Below, piece by piece: positions 45,677-53,442 of a DNA stretch of 64,000 nucleotides. The stretch's first letter is position 1; the number at the start of each line of letters is the position of its first letter. Position numbers and translations under genes: made by a program. Source of the stretch: Orenia marismortui DSM 5156 (GTDB taxonomy: Bacteria > Bacillota > Halanaerobiia > Halobacteroidales > Halobacteroidaceae); contig NZ_KB900617.1 in assembly GCF_000379025.1 (NCBI RefSeq), positions 493,547-557,546 of the forward strand, read 5' to 3'. The notes below the pieces were generated by a model. The model had not been told where the DNA came from, ran no database searches, and saw nothing but the letters and a program-made list of their open reading frames with translations.

Positions 45677-46405
45677 TTATCCTAACCTTCCAATTACATT
45701 AATAGCTTTCTGAATATCTTCTTTTAATTTAAACAAATCGCCTTCAGCTATGCTTACTAATACAACTGTAGCAGGACCAGCTGATTTATCTAAATCTAAT
45801 TTAGAGTTTAACAATTCTAAACTCAATTGATTGGATTTTGCTAATACATTGGCTTCATATAAAATTCCTTTAGATCCTACTGGCAATATTTCATGAATAT
45901 AATCTAATTCTAAGATTTTCAAAACTAATTCCAAATCTGCAATCTGATCTCTATCCTCTACAACCTGATATCCTACCTTAGGCAATCCTAAAGCAATTAT
46001 AAGATCACCTTTTTGAGAGATAGCCAACCTTAATTGATTTAAGGTAACAATCCCAATTGTAGTTACTCCTATTCCTGTTTGGACAGTAGTTATATTCTCT
46101 TCTGTACTTCCAGTTAATAAATTTTCAATTCCTACTATAGATAGTTCATCTTTAATACCTGCAATAATCTCCTTACCTGTAGGTTCTAACTCTACACTTA
46201 AGGTATCAATAATAGATATAGGCTTAGCTCCACTAGCTAGCAACTCCATTAAAGCCACTCTAGCTGTAAATTTACCTACTATATGGTTAGAAAGCTTTAT
46301 CTTATCCTCTATTTTGCTACCTATTCCACCTGCAGAATCACAAGCAATCACCAAAAATTTCTCATCATCTAACTTTAAAATAGATATATCTCTAAAGTTA
46401 TTCAC
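45677..46405 (-). CDS. cblS: Alpha-ribazole kinase-like protein CblS (AIR-synthase fold)
   Basis: A 242-residue protein with the PurM/ThiL-type fold: VIACDSAGGIGSK (residues 19-31) is the metal/ATP loop, and the later ASGAKPISIIDTL and GSTEENITTVQTG segments fit AIR-synthase-related proteins. In Listeria and Geobacillus an AIR-synthase-like CblS phosphorylates alpha-ribazole imported by CblT. The neighbouring gene is a CblT-like protein five bases upstream, so I assign that role. It starts with GTG after AAGGAG. The kinase activity is inferred from context. Confidence 0.82.
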   Translation of the reverse strand: MNNFRDISILKLDDEKFLVIACDSAGGIGSKIEDKIKLSNHIVGKFTARVALMELLASGAKPISIIDTLSVELEPTGKEIIAGIKDELSIVGIENLLTGSTEENITTVQTGIGVTTIGIVTLNQLRLAISQKGDLIIALGLPKVGYQVVEDRDQIADLELVLKILELDYIHEILPVGSKGILYEANVLAKSNQLSLELLNSKLDLDKSAGPATVVLVSIAEGDLFKLKEDIQKAINVIGRLG

Positions 46406-46410
46406 TAAAT

Positions 46411-46887
46411 TTACTCCTTACTAAAGAATTTGTTTAATATAACTGCTAAGAATATATTAGCTGCTGATGCTAATGTTAACATCGTAACTATTCCTATAAA
46501 AAGCCCTTGCCCTAAGAATGGAATTAAAAGAGCAGGTAAAATAATACCATTACAAACAATAGCTATGATTGCTGCTAATATAATATTTGTCTTGGCCAAA
46601 TATCCAAATATAAGACCACACACCCCCATTAACAGAGCAATGATGATATGGAAAGGACCTAATACAAAACCAGCTATTAAAGCAGAAATCAAATGGCCAA
46701 ATATCAAAATAACACTCCCAAATTTACCGCCTAAGAGTAATACTCCTAAATAACCAGGGAGAGAATCAAAAGCAATACTTCCAACAGGACTAGGAAATTT
46801 CAAATAAGCACCTACCCCTGATAAGGCAATTAATAAAGCACTTTTAACTAAACTTGCTATCTTTTTATCATCTACTTTCCCCTTCAT
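46411..46887 (-). CDS. cblT: Alpha-ribazole transporter CblT (ECF-type S component)
   Basis: A 158-residue membrane protein with five to six hydrophobic segments. KSALLIALSGVGAYLKFP near the N-terminus and GVLLLGGKFGSVILIFGHLI are in line with small ECF S-component folds. CblT brings alpha-ribazole or its precursor into the cell for CblS. An ECF energising module is not present here. Start ATG at 46887, GGAGGT upstream. Confidence 0.8.
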   Translation of the reverse strand: MKGKVDDKKIASLVKSALLIALSGVGAYLKFPSPVGSIAFDSLPGYLGVLLLGGKFGSVILIFGHLISALIAGFVLGPFHIIIALLMGVCGLIFGYLAKTNIILAAIIAIVCNGIILPALLIPFLGQGLFIGIVTMLTLASAANIFLAVILNKFFSKE

Positions 46888-46914
46888 CTATACACCTCCA
46901 ATATAAGCTTTACA

Positions 46915-48171
46915 TCAAAGCATCTTTATTTCTTCTAAAGCTTCAAATTCTTCTTTAACCACAACTACTTTTTCCCTTAATAATCTTTCAAATATCTCTC
47001 TTCCTTCTCCGCCAGTATAATCTTTATTCTTTAATTTACAACTGTTTACTACTATAACTCTTTTACTATTTCTTGCTGCCCACAAAACCGCTTTCAGATT
47101 AGCTAAGTTTCCTGCACCGATAGGTATATCAGTCAAAACTATCGTATCCACCTCTTTTATTTGGGTTAAATTCTTATTATGCTTCTCATCACTAATAGGA
47201 GTAAATGGATCTTCACTAATAGTTTCAATTTCTAAAGACTTCGCCAGCTCCCAATCAGAATCAGACCGATTTAAAACCCCACAGCTTAGTTGGTAGCCTG
47301 ATTCAACTAAAGCCTGCATTAAATCTCTAGCACTCCCTCCACCACAAACTAAATGTATCTTATGATCTAATCTATCTTTAGTATGGATATTTTTATTATT
47401 TAAAGTAAGGTAGGGTCTTTTACTCAAATAATCTTGCTTAATCAGCAGTTTTAAACCATACACCTCTTCTATTTTTTTAGTGGTAACTACTTCCCGCGGA
47501 GTACCAAAGCTATGAATTTGCCCATCTTTAAGTAATAGCAATTTATCACAAAACTTAGCAGCTAAATTTAGGTCATGTAGAATAACTAAAATTGTTAAAC
47601 TCTCTTTTTGATTTAGTCTTCTTAATAATTCCATTATCTCTATTTGATAGTTAATATCTAGATTAGAGGTGGGCTCATCTAATAATAAAAGCTCTGGTTC
47701 CTGGGCTAAACTTCTAGCCAAAACTACCCGCTGCCTTTCACCACCACTAAGCTGATTAATATATCTATCTGACAATTTTATAATATCTGTTAACTCCATA
47801 GCCTTTCTAGCTATCTTAATATCTTTAGAACTTTCTCCTTTCCATCGACTAACATAAGGAGCTCTACCCATTAAGACTATATCTTCTACTCTAAAATCAA
47901 AGTTTATATTAGTCTCTTGCGATACTATAGCTACTTGCCGTGCTAAATCTTTATTCTTAATCTTCTTTAAATCAAAATCATCTAAATAAACTATTCCCTT
48001 ATTTGGCTTTAAAATATTACTGATATTCTTTAATAAAGTAGATTTACCAGAACCATTAGGCCCTATCAAACCAATAAATTCACCTTCTTTAATAGCAAAA
48101 TTAATCTTAGTTAAAATATCTATTTGATCATATTGATAACTTAAGCTATCAACCTCTAATTTTATTGTCAT
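46915..48171 (-). CDS. btuD: Corrinoid ABC transporter ATPase BtuD with C-terminal extension
   Basis: A 418-residue protein. Residues 1-250 are a FecE/BtuD-type ATPase: Walker A GPNGSGKST (near 37), signature LSGGERQR, Walker B LLLLDEPTSNLD and an H-loop in VILHDL. Residues 270-418 form an added alpha/beta domain (HLVCGGGSARDLMQALVESG; DTIVLTDIPIGAGNLANLKA). Its GGGSA glycine loop suggests nucleotide or phosphate binding, but I cannot name its function. The same extension occurs in other anaerobes' corrinoid ATPases, from memory. It works with BtuC and BtuF. Confidence 0.88.
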   Translation of the reverse strand: MTIKLEVDSLSYQYDQIDILTKINFAIKEGEFIGLIGPNGSGKSTLLKNISNILKPNKGIVYLDDFDLKKIKNKDLARQVAIVSQETNINFDFRVEDIVLMGRAPYVSRWKGESSKDIKIARKAMELTDIIKLSDRYINQLSGGERQRVVLARSLAQEPELLLLDEPTSNLDINYQIEIMELLRRLNQKESLTILVILHDLNLAAKFCDKLLLLKDGQIHSFGTPREVVTTKKIEEVYGLKLLIKQDYLSKRPYLTLNNKNIHTKDRLDHKIHLVCGGGSARDLMQALVESGYQLSCGVLNRSDSDWELAKSLEIETISEDPFTPISDEKHNKNLTQIKEVDTIVLTDIPIGAGNLANLKAVLWAARNSKRVIVVNSCKLKNKDYTGGEGREIFERLLREKVVVVKEEFEALEEIKML

Positions 48172-48188
48172 TTATATCACTCCATCAA

Positions 48189-48258
48189 TTACAGCAACTT
48201 GTTACTTATTACTAGTTACTAGTTACTTGTCACTTATCACTTATCACTTGTCACTGAT
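48189..48258. repeat. Word-repeat array in btuD-btuC spacer
   Basis: Roughly 7-9-base units such as 'ttactagttactagttact' and 'cacttatcacttatcactt' fill most of the 97-bp spacer. The array has no coding frame. Confidence 0.75.
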
Positions 48259-48268
48259 ATATTTAAAG

Positions 48269-49312
48269 TCAGATAGTCTTCTTAGTCTTTAATAAATAAA
48301 GAAAGAAGGGAGCCCCAAATAAAGCAGTAATAATTCCTACTGGAATCTCTGTTGGAGCAATTACTGTTCTAGCCAAGGTATCTGTTAAAATCAAAAATAT
48401 TGCTCCTACTAAAGCTGAACTAGGAATTAAGATTCTATGATCTGATCCTACTAATAATCTAACAATATGTGGAACAATCAATCCAATAAAACCAATCAAA
48501 CCTCCCACAGCTACCGCTGATCCAGTTAATAAGGATCCTACTACCAATAATATTTTTTTTAATTTCTCTACTTCAACTCCTAAGCTCTGAGCTGACTCCT
48601 CACCTAATAAAATCAAATTTAAATCCTTAGCTAAGAAATAAATTATAATATAAGCAATTATAATATAAAGCCAAACCATCTGCACTTCCTTCCAACCACT
48701 TGTAGCCAAACTACCCATAGTCCAAAATACAATTTGGTGCATACTATCATCATTAAAGACCATTAATAAAGATACAATTGCTGATAAAAAAGAACCTACT
48801 GCCACACCTGCTAATAATAGTGTTGCTATAGAAATTTTATGATTATATTTAGCTAAGTTATAAACAATAAAGACAGTTAACAAAGCACCTATAAAAGCTA
48901 ATAAAGGAATAGTATTTAAATAATAAAGATCAAAATTTAATTTTAATATAAATCCTAGACTAGCTCCCAAAGAAGCTCCAGAAGAGATACCTATTATATA
49001 AGGATCAGCCATAGGGTTTTTTAATAAGGATTGAAACAAAGTACCTGCTGTTGCTAAAGCAACTCCTACTAAGGCAGCTAATAACACTCGTGGCAATCTA
49101 ACCTTAAAGATAATGGTCTCCATAATTTCAAAATCATTCTGATTATTAATAAGCCCTTTCACTAGTGGGATTTTACTTGCTATTAGCTTAGCTAACTTAA
49201 AAAAAGGTAACTTTACTGCACCTAAGCTCACTGCCAGCATTAATGTTAATATTAAAAAAATAACTAGTCCAACTATAATTAATCTCCATTTTATCTTCTT
49301 ATCATTTATCAT
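48269..49312 (-). CDS. btuC: Corrinoid/iron-type ABC permease BtuC
   Basis: A 347-residue FecCD-family permease with about ten membrane segments. LVGVALATAGTLFQSLLKNP (residues 83-102) and LIGFIGLIVPHIVRLLVGSD are family signatures. It forms the pore for BtuF-delivered corrinoid. I place the start at the ATG at 49312; a TTG at 49336 would overlap the stop of btuF. Confidence 0.9.
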   Translation of the reverse strand: MINDKKIKWRLIIVGLVIFLILTLMLAVSLGAVKLPFFKLAKLIASKIPLVKGLINNQNDFEIMETIIFKVRLPRVLLAALVGVALATAGTLFQSLLKNPMADPYIIGISSGASLGASLGFILKLNFDLYYLNTIPLLAFIGALLTVFIVYNLAKYNHKISIATLLLAGVAVGSFLSAIVSLLMVFNDDSMHQIVFWTMGSLATSGWKEVQMVWLYIIIAYIIIYFLAKDLNLILLGEESAQSLGVEVEKLKKILLVVGSLLTGSAVAVGGLIGFIGLIVPHIVRLLVGSDHRILIPSSALVGAIFLILTDTLARTVIAPTEIPVGIITALFGAPFFLYLLKTKKTI

Positions 49313-49328
49313 CTTTTCAACTCTTTTC

Positions 49329-50234
49329 TTAATCAAATAATTCTGGGTGAATTGCTTTAGCTATCTTTTCTAAAGCAATAATAATCCGCGGTCCAGCTCT
49401 ATTAACAATATCAGGATTCAAAATATAAATTCTCCCTTGCTTAATTGCTTTGATCTTCCCGAAATTTTCTCGCTCTTTAACTGCTTCTTTGCTAAATTTA
49501 CCTTCTACACCATGATTAGAAAGCAGATAAATATCAGGGTTCTTAGCCAATAATACCTCAAAATTATACTGAGGCCATACTCCCTTAGCATCATGAGCAA
49601 TATTAATGCCACCGGCTAAATAAATTAAGTCATCAACATAAGTACCAGGACCTGCAGTATATAAAGGTTCTTGCCAAACTTCATAAAAAACTTTCAACCT
49701 TGGTTCATCTGCTACAATTTGGCTTATCTTTTCTATCTTATCTCTCATCTTAGTAGTTAATCTACTAGCTTCTTCAACTTGTCCAGTGGCTTTTCCAATT
49801 AAAGAGATAGAGTCAATAATCTCATCTATACTTTTAGGATTAAATCCAATAACTTTAATTCCAAATTGTTCTAATTTAAATACCAAATCTTTAGGTGTAA
49901 TCCCACTTGCCAAAACTAAATCTGGTCTTAATTGTAATATCCTCTCTAAATTTATTCCCTTAATTGTACCAACTTTAGTTATTTTAGTAGCAGCTTCTGG
50001 ATAATCAGCATATTGACTTACCCCAACTACCTCTTCTCCTAAACCAAGTTCAAATAAAATTTCGGTATTACTAGGTGCTAAAGAAATGATTCTAGTTGGT
50101 CTTTCTTCAATAATAACTTCACGACCTAAATCATCAATAACCCTTATAGGAAAATTAGCTGCTCTTACAAGATTGCTTCCAATCAATAAAAGAAATAAAC
50201 TTATTAACACAATCACTTTAGACTTTAACTTCAC
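49329..50234 (-). CDS. btuF: Periplasmic corrinoid-binding protein BtuF
   Basis: A 301-residue class III binding protein with a cleavable signal (VIVLISLFLLLIGSNLVRA, cleavage after ARA-type site) and no lipobox, so it should be a free periplasmic protein, which suits a diderm cell. RIISLAPSNTEILFELGLGE and VVGVSQYADYPEAATKI are BtuF hallmarks. Start is a GTG after GGAGGAG. A cobalamin riboswitch lies upstream. The 3' end overlaps the longest possible btuC frame. Confidence 0.92.
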   Translation of the reverse strand: MKLKSKVIVLISLFLLLIGSNLVRAANFPIRVIDDLGREVIIEERPTRIISLAPSNTEILFELGLGEEVVGVSQYADYPEAATKITKVGTIKGINLERILQLRPDLVLASGITPKDLVFKLEQFGIKVIGFNPKSIDEIIDSISLIGKATGQVEEASRLTTKMRDKIEKISQIVADEPRLKVFYEVWQEPLYTAGPGTYVDDLIYLAGGINIAHDAKGVWPQYNFEVLLAKNPDIYLLSNHGVEGKFSKEAVKERENFGKIKAIKQGRIYILNPDIVNRAGPRIIIALEKIAKAIHPELFD

Positions 50235-50252
50235 TACCTTATCTCCTCCTAA

Positions 50253-50289
50253 AAATAAAATTCCCCAATCTTCATAAATAAGATTGGGG
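50253..50289 (-). terminator. Expression-platform terminator upstream of btuF
   Basis: CCCCAATCTT (50263-50272) and AAGATTGGGG (50280-50289) form a 10-bp stem. The minus-strand continuation AATTTTATTTTT is a U-tract. It lies between the riboswitch and the btuF ribosome binding site, so the switch should work by transcription termination. A competing pair, GATAATTTAG-type arms at 50288-50302 and 50313-50328, lies just upstream of it. Confidence 0.85.
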
Positions 50290-50365
50290 ATAATTTAGGC
50301 ATAACCTACCCTATGCACTAAATTATCTACTTATCTTGCTACCGAAGATCTAATAGATTAATTGA

Positions 50366-50504
50366 CTAGGCAGGTCTCCTGGCTTCCAGCTTAACTATAA
50401 TTAATAATCTTTAACTATATAATCTAATTGCTGGTCACAGTGGCGGGCCCGCTCAGGATTCTCCCTGATTCCCTATTCTCCCTAAGCCATAGCTAAGGGC
50501 ACCT
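50366..50504 (-). promoter_or_regulatory. Cobalamin riboswitch 1, upstream of btuF
   Basis: Read on the minus strand it has GGTGCCC at the start (50497-50503), GGGAATCAGG in the middle, CCGCCACTGTGACC and then GCCAGGAGACCTGCC, the B12-box elements. Binding of adenosylcobalamin should favour the terminator at 50253-50289 and shut off btuFCD. Confidence 0.93.
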
Positions 50505-50539
50505 AGTAACTCTATTTCTATTTTAAATTGTCTTAATAA

Positions 50540-51436
50540 TTATTCGTTGCTTCCTAAAAATTTACCCTCTTCAGTCCTACGATAAAGGCGACTGGTTGGA
50601 TAAGCAAATTCAATATTATCTTCATCCTTGAATTTTTTTAAAATACTTTCATTAATTTGATTCTCTGAAATCCTCCTTTTGCGTACACTGGTTAAATACC
50701 TTAAAGTTACCTGTACACCACTTGACTTGATCTCTACATAAGCAATTGGTGTAAATTTACCATACTTAATCATATAATTCTTACTCATCTTAATTATTCT
50801 TCTTCTTGCCCTTTCTTCTATCTCTTCTTCACTATGTTCATAGCCTGTTTCTAATACTATTTTTTTTGCCCTTTCCCAGTCACTTTCAAAGGTAACTAAG
50901 AACTTAATCTCATTCCAAATACAACCAAAACCACGAGTATAATTAAACAATGCTGCTTTAAAGATAGTACTATTAGGTATATTCACTAAGCGTCCTGTAC
51001 TTTGGTCTGCTTCCACCCAATTTCCTACTTCTAATAAAGTAGTATAAAAAACCCTGATATCAATTACATCTCCCTGAACCTGATCCCACTCAATTCTATC
51101 TCCTAACCCAAAGGGTCTACGCAAAATTATTAATAACCAACCTGCAATATTAAGTAAGACCTGGTGTAAAGCTAAAGCCAAACCAGCTGATAAAAAACCT
51201 AAATAGGTTGTTAAACTTGATGGATCCTCTAACCAAATAAATGTAATTATAATTGAATCTATAAAAAATATAATATAATAAGTAAAACGTCTTGATTGAT
51301 GGCGCCTTTTAAAATCTTCTACTTTATTATTAATAAATCTAACTACCCAAAATCCTATCAGATATGTGATAACTACTATTCCAGTTGATAATATCAACTT
51401 TCTTATTAAAGGATCATCAAAGTTAAGAGCATCCAT
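50540..51436 (-). CDS. Small-conductance mechanosensitive channel, MscS family
   Basis: A 298-residue channel with three transmembrane segments and a soluble C-terminal vestibule. The pore helix region is GFLSAGLALALHQVLLNIAG and the beta-domain motif is RRPFGLGDRIEWDQVQGDVI. MscS channels open under membrane tension to release solutes, useful for a halophile. It is flanked by two cobalamin riboswitches, so B12 may influence it, which would be unusual. The start is uncertain: ATG 51436 is used here, while TTG 51442 has better spacing to GGGAG. Confidence 0.88.
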   Translation of the reverse strand: MDALNFDDPLIRKLILSTGIVVITYLIGFWVVRFINNKVEDFKRRHQSRRFTYYIIFFIDSIIITFIWLEDPSSLTTYLGFLSAGLALALHQVLLNIAGWLLIILRRPFGLGDRIEWDQVQGDVIDIRVFYTTLLEVGNWVEADQSTGRLVNIPNSTIFKAALFNYTRGFGCIWNEIKFLVTFESDWERAKKIVLETGYEHSEEEIEERARRRIIKMSKNYMIKYGKFTPIAYVEIKSSGVQVTLRYLTSVRKRRISENQINESILKKFKDEDNIEFAYPTSRLYRRTEEGKFLGSNE

Positions 51437-51451
51437 TATCAAAACTAACAC

Positions 51452-51732
51452 TCCCTATTAATTAAATTTAAAGATAATTTTTTATTCTAATCTATATCTA
51501 TGAACAATTATAAATCTCTATTGTTACTCCATATAATCTTACTCAATAGAGTTTATACTATTCCAAACTAAAAAATAATTCCACTAACTAATTAGTTATT
51601 AATAATTATTTATCTTGATTAATATCTAATTCATCTTAGCTTTTAAGACTAAGCAGCAATTACTAACCTCTCAAGCTGACTATAAAAGAAATATTCTTAT
51701 TTTTCTCTTATCTCTAACTTTAATTCTTTCAT
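51452..51732. other. Gene-free stretch between riboswitch 2 and the MscS gene
   Basis: About 280 bp of A+T-rich sequence with no open frame and no hairpin of note. A separate MscS promoter, or a decayed former target of riboswitch 2, could lie here. Confidence 0.35.
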
Positions 51733-51783
51733 AAATATAAAAACCCTTAACCATAGGCATAGTAAGGGTGTAATTATGCCTAT
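51733..51783 (-). terminator. Terminator/antiterminator pair of riboswitch 2
   Basis: The terminator stem is ACCCTTA (51743-51749) with TAAGGGT (51763-51769), followed on the minus strand by TTTTATATT. The antiterminator stem ATAGGCATA (51753-51761) with TATGCCTAT (51775-51783) interleaves with it, so only one can form. This is a standard transcription-attenuation platform. Confidence 0.8.
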
Positions 51784-51818
51784 CTTAGTACCCGAAGATA
51801 GTTAGTTATCTAATTTAT

Positions 51819-51981
51819 TAGGCAGGTCTCCTGACTTCTAGCCTAGAATTAGACTTTCCTTCCCTAGAATATAATTTCTAAGTGGATAAAAAAATCTAAT
51901 AAACTAGTTACAGTGGCGGGTCCGCTCAGGATTTTCACCTGATTCCCTATTCTCTTTTAGTCCTTACTAAAAGCACCTAAT
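51819..51981 (-). promoter_or_regulatory. Cobalamin riboswitch 2
   Basis: On the minus strand the order is GGTGCTTTTAG (near 51978), GGGAATCAGGTGAAAATCC, CCGCCACTGTAACT and GTCAGGAGACCTGCC. All B12-box elements are intact. It has its own terminator platform. The next gene downstream is the MscS channel, 280 bp beyond the platform. Confidence 0.92.
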
Positions 51982-52122
51982 AAAGATATTTTATTGTACT
52001 TAATCATAGGGATTCTATAAAACTAATACTTTTCCTGCTTTAAAGTATAATTTTTTTAGCAGCTAAGCTTATATAACTTTAGAATCAAATTTAAATATGT
52101 CGTTATAGATAGATAAAGCGAC

Positions 52123-52205
52123 AGTTTCGGCGATAGGAGATAGGTGATAGGTATTAGGAAAAACTAACTCCCAACTCCTAGCACCTATCACCTAAAAGTG
52201 TCGCT
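52123..52205. repeat. Palindromic word-repeat element flanked by GCGACA/TGTCGC
   Basis: Outer inverted ends GCGACA (52128-52133) and TGTCGC (52199-52204) enclose 'gataggagataggtgatagg' and its inverted text 'ctcctagcacctatcaccta'. It is a hairpin of about 75 bp and is not coding. Confidence 0.7.
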
Positions 52206-52298
52206 ATATAACCATTAAATTTTATGCTTGGAGATCTATATTTTTTATAATTAATATAAAATTTTCAGGAGACCTTATCATCTTTATAAAATAGAAAA

Positions 52299-52323
52299 AA
52301 CAACCACCTAATAGATGGTTGTT
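52299..52323 (-). terminator. Terminator at the end of the 108-codon gene
   Basis: AACAACCACC (52299-52308) pairs with GATGGTTGTT (52314-52323), one mismatch. The minus-strand continuation is TTTTCTATTTTAT. It overlaps the stop codon. Confidence 0.8.
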
Positions 52324-52648
52324 AATAGACCAAACTTAATCTACAATTAGAAATACAATGCTTCTCTGCTTTTGCTTCTTCTTGCTTTTTAATCCCTTCT
52401 ATCCATTTTAGATCATTCTCACTAAAGATATTATTTGGAATTAAGTATCTTTCTCCTTTTAAATTTAATATAGTATACTTATTATCCTTCACTTCACTTA
52501 ATACCTGTGCCCCATTATCCATCAAATATTTATAGATCTTTTGATATCTCATTTTTTCAGGTACATTATAAATTAATCTATCTGACATTCCAAAAAACTC
52601 TTTCATTAACTCTGTGCTAGTAAATACTTCTCCTTTAGAAACTCTCAT
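52322..52648 (-). CDS. Hypothetical protein downstream of sigE
   Basis: A 108-residue protein with mixed secondary structure, containing GERYLIPNNIFSENDLKWIE and a final CISNCRLSLVY with two cysteines. It has no membrane segment. A good ribosome binding site (GGGGGAAG) precedes the ATG at 52648. It lies 33 bases after sigE and shares its direction, so it may be under sigE-operon control. I do not recognise the family. Confidence 0.65.
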   Translation of the reverse strand: MRVSKGEVFTSTELMKEFFGMSDRLIYNVPEKMRYQKIYKYLMDNGAQVLSEVKDNKYTILNLKGERYLIPNNIFSENDLKWIEGIKKQEEAKAEKHCISNCRLSLVY

Positions 52649-52681
52649 TCATCTTCCCCCTGTTTATATGATAAAGTATGT

Positions 52682-53419
52682 TTATTTCATCTTATCAATT
52701 TCAATTTGAAGTTTCTCTATAATCCTCTTTTCCAACCTAGAGATATAAGATTGAGAAATACCTAATATATCTGCTACTTCTTTTTGAGTTAATTCTTGTT
52801 TGTTCTTTTGTAGACCAAAACGTAAGATCATAATCTTTTTTTCACGAGTTGTTAGATTTTCCATTGCCTCTATTAATAATTCTTTGTCTACTTCCTCTTC
52901 AATATACTTATAAATCAAATCAATTTCTGTACCTAATACATCTGACAATTTCAGCTCATTGCCATCCCAATCAACATTTAAGGGCTCATCAAAAGAAATT
53001 TCACTTCTTTTTTTATTATTCTTTCTTAAATACATTAAAATTTCATTTTCAATACAACGTGAAGCATAAGTTGCCAACTTAATATTTTTACTAACATCAA
53101 AAGTATTAACAGCTTTGATTAGCCCTATGGTTCCAATTGATACTAAATCTTCAATATCAATGCCAGTATTATCAAATTTTCTAGCAATATACACTACTAA
53201 ACGAAGATTCCTTTCAATTAAAACACTTCTAACAGCTTGATCTCCCTTCTCTAATTTAGCTAATAAATACTCCTCTTCTTTATTAGATAATGGTGGTGGC
53301 AAGGCCTCACTATTTCCTACATAAAAAACACTTTTAGCATTATAAAGACCTAATATCTGTAAAATTTTAATAATATAAAGACGAATTCTTAACTTAGTTT
53401 TTATAAGTAAAGAATACAT
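52682..53419 (-). CDS. sigE: RNA polymerase sporulation sigma factor sigma-E (pro-sigma-E)
   Basis: A 245-residue mother-cell sigma factor made as an inactive precursor. The hydrophobic N-terminal pro-sequence precedes [17 protein letters not shown], where SpoIIGA cleaves in the family. Region 2 ([20 protein letters not shown]) and region 4 ([20 protein letters not shown]) are complete. spoIIGA is immediately upstream (23-bp gap). In Bacillus sigG follows directly; here it does not. Confidence 0.97.
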   Translation of the reverse strand: MYSLLIKTKLRIRLYIIKILQILGLYNAKSVFYVGNSEALPPPLSNKEEEYLLAKLEKGDQAVRSVLIERNLRLVVYIARKFDNTGIDIEDLVSIGTIGLIKAVNTFDVSKNIKLATYASRCIENEILMYLRKNNKKRSEISFDEPLNVDWDGNELKLSDVLGTEIDLIYKYIEEEVDKELLIEAMENLTTREKKIMILRFGLQKNKQELTQKEVADILGISQSYISRLEKRIIEKLQIEIDKMK

Positions 53420-53442
53420 AAAAACCCCTCCTTAATTTATTA

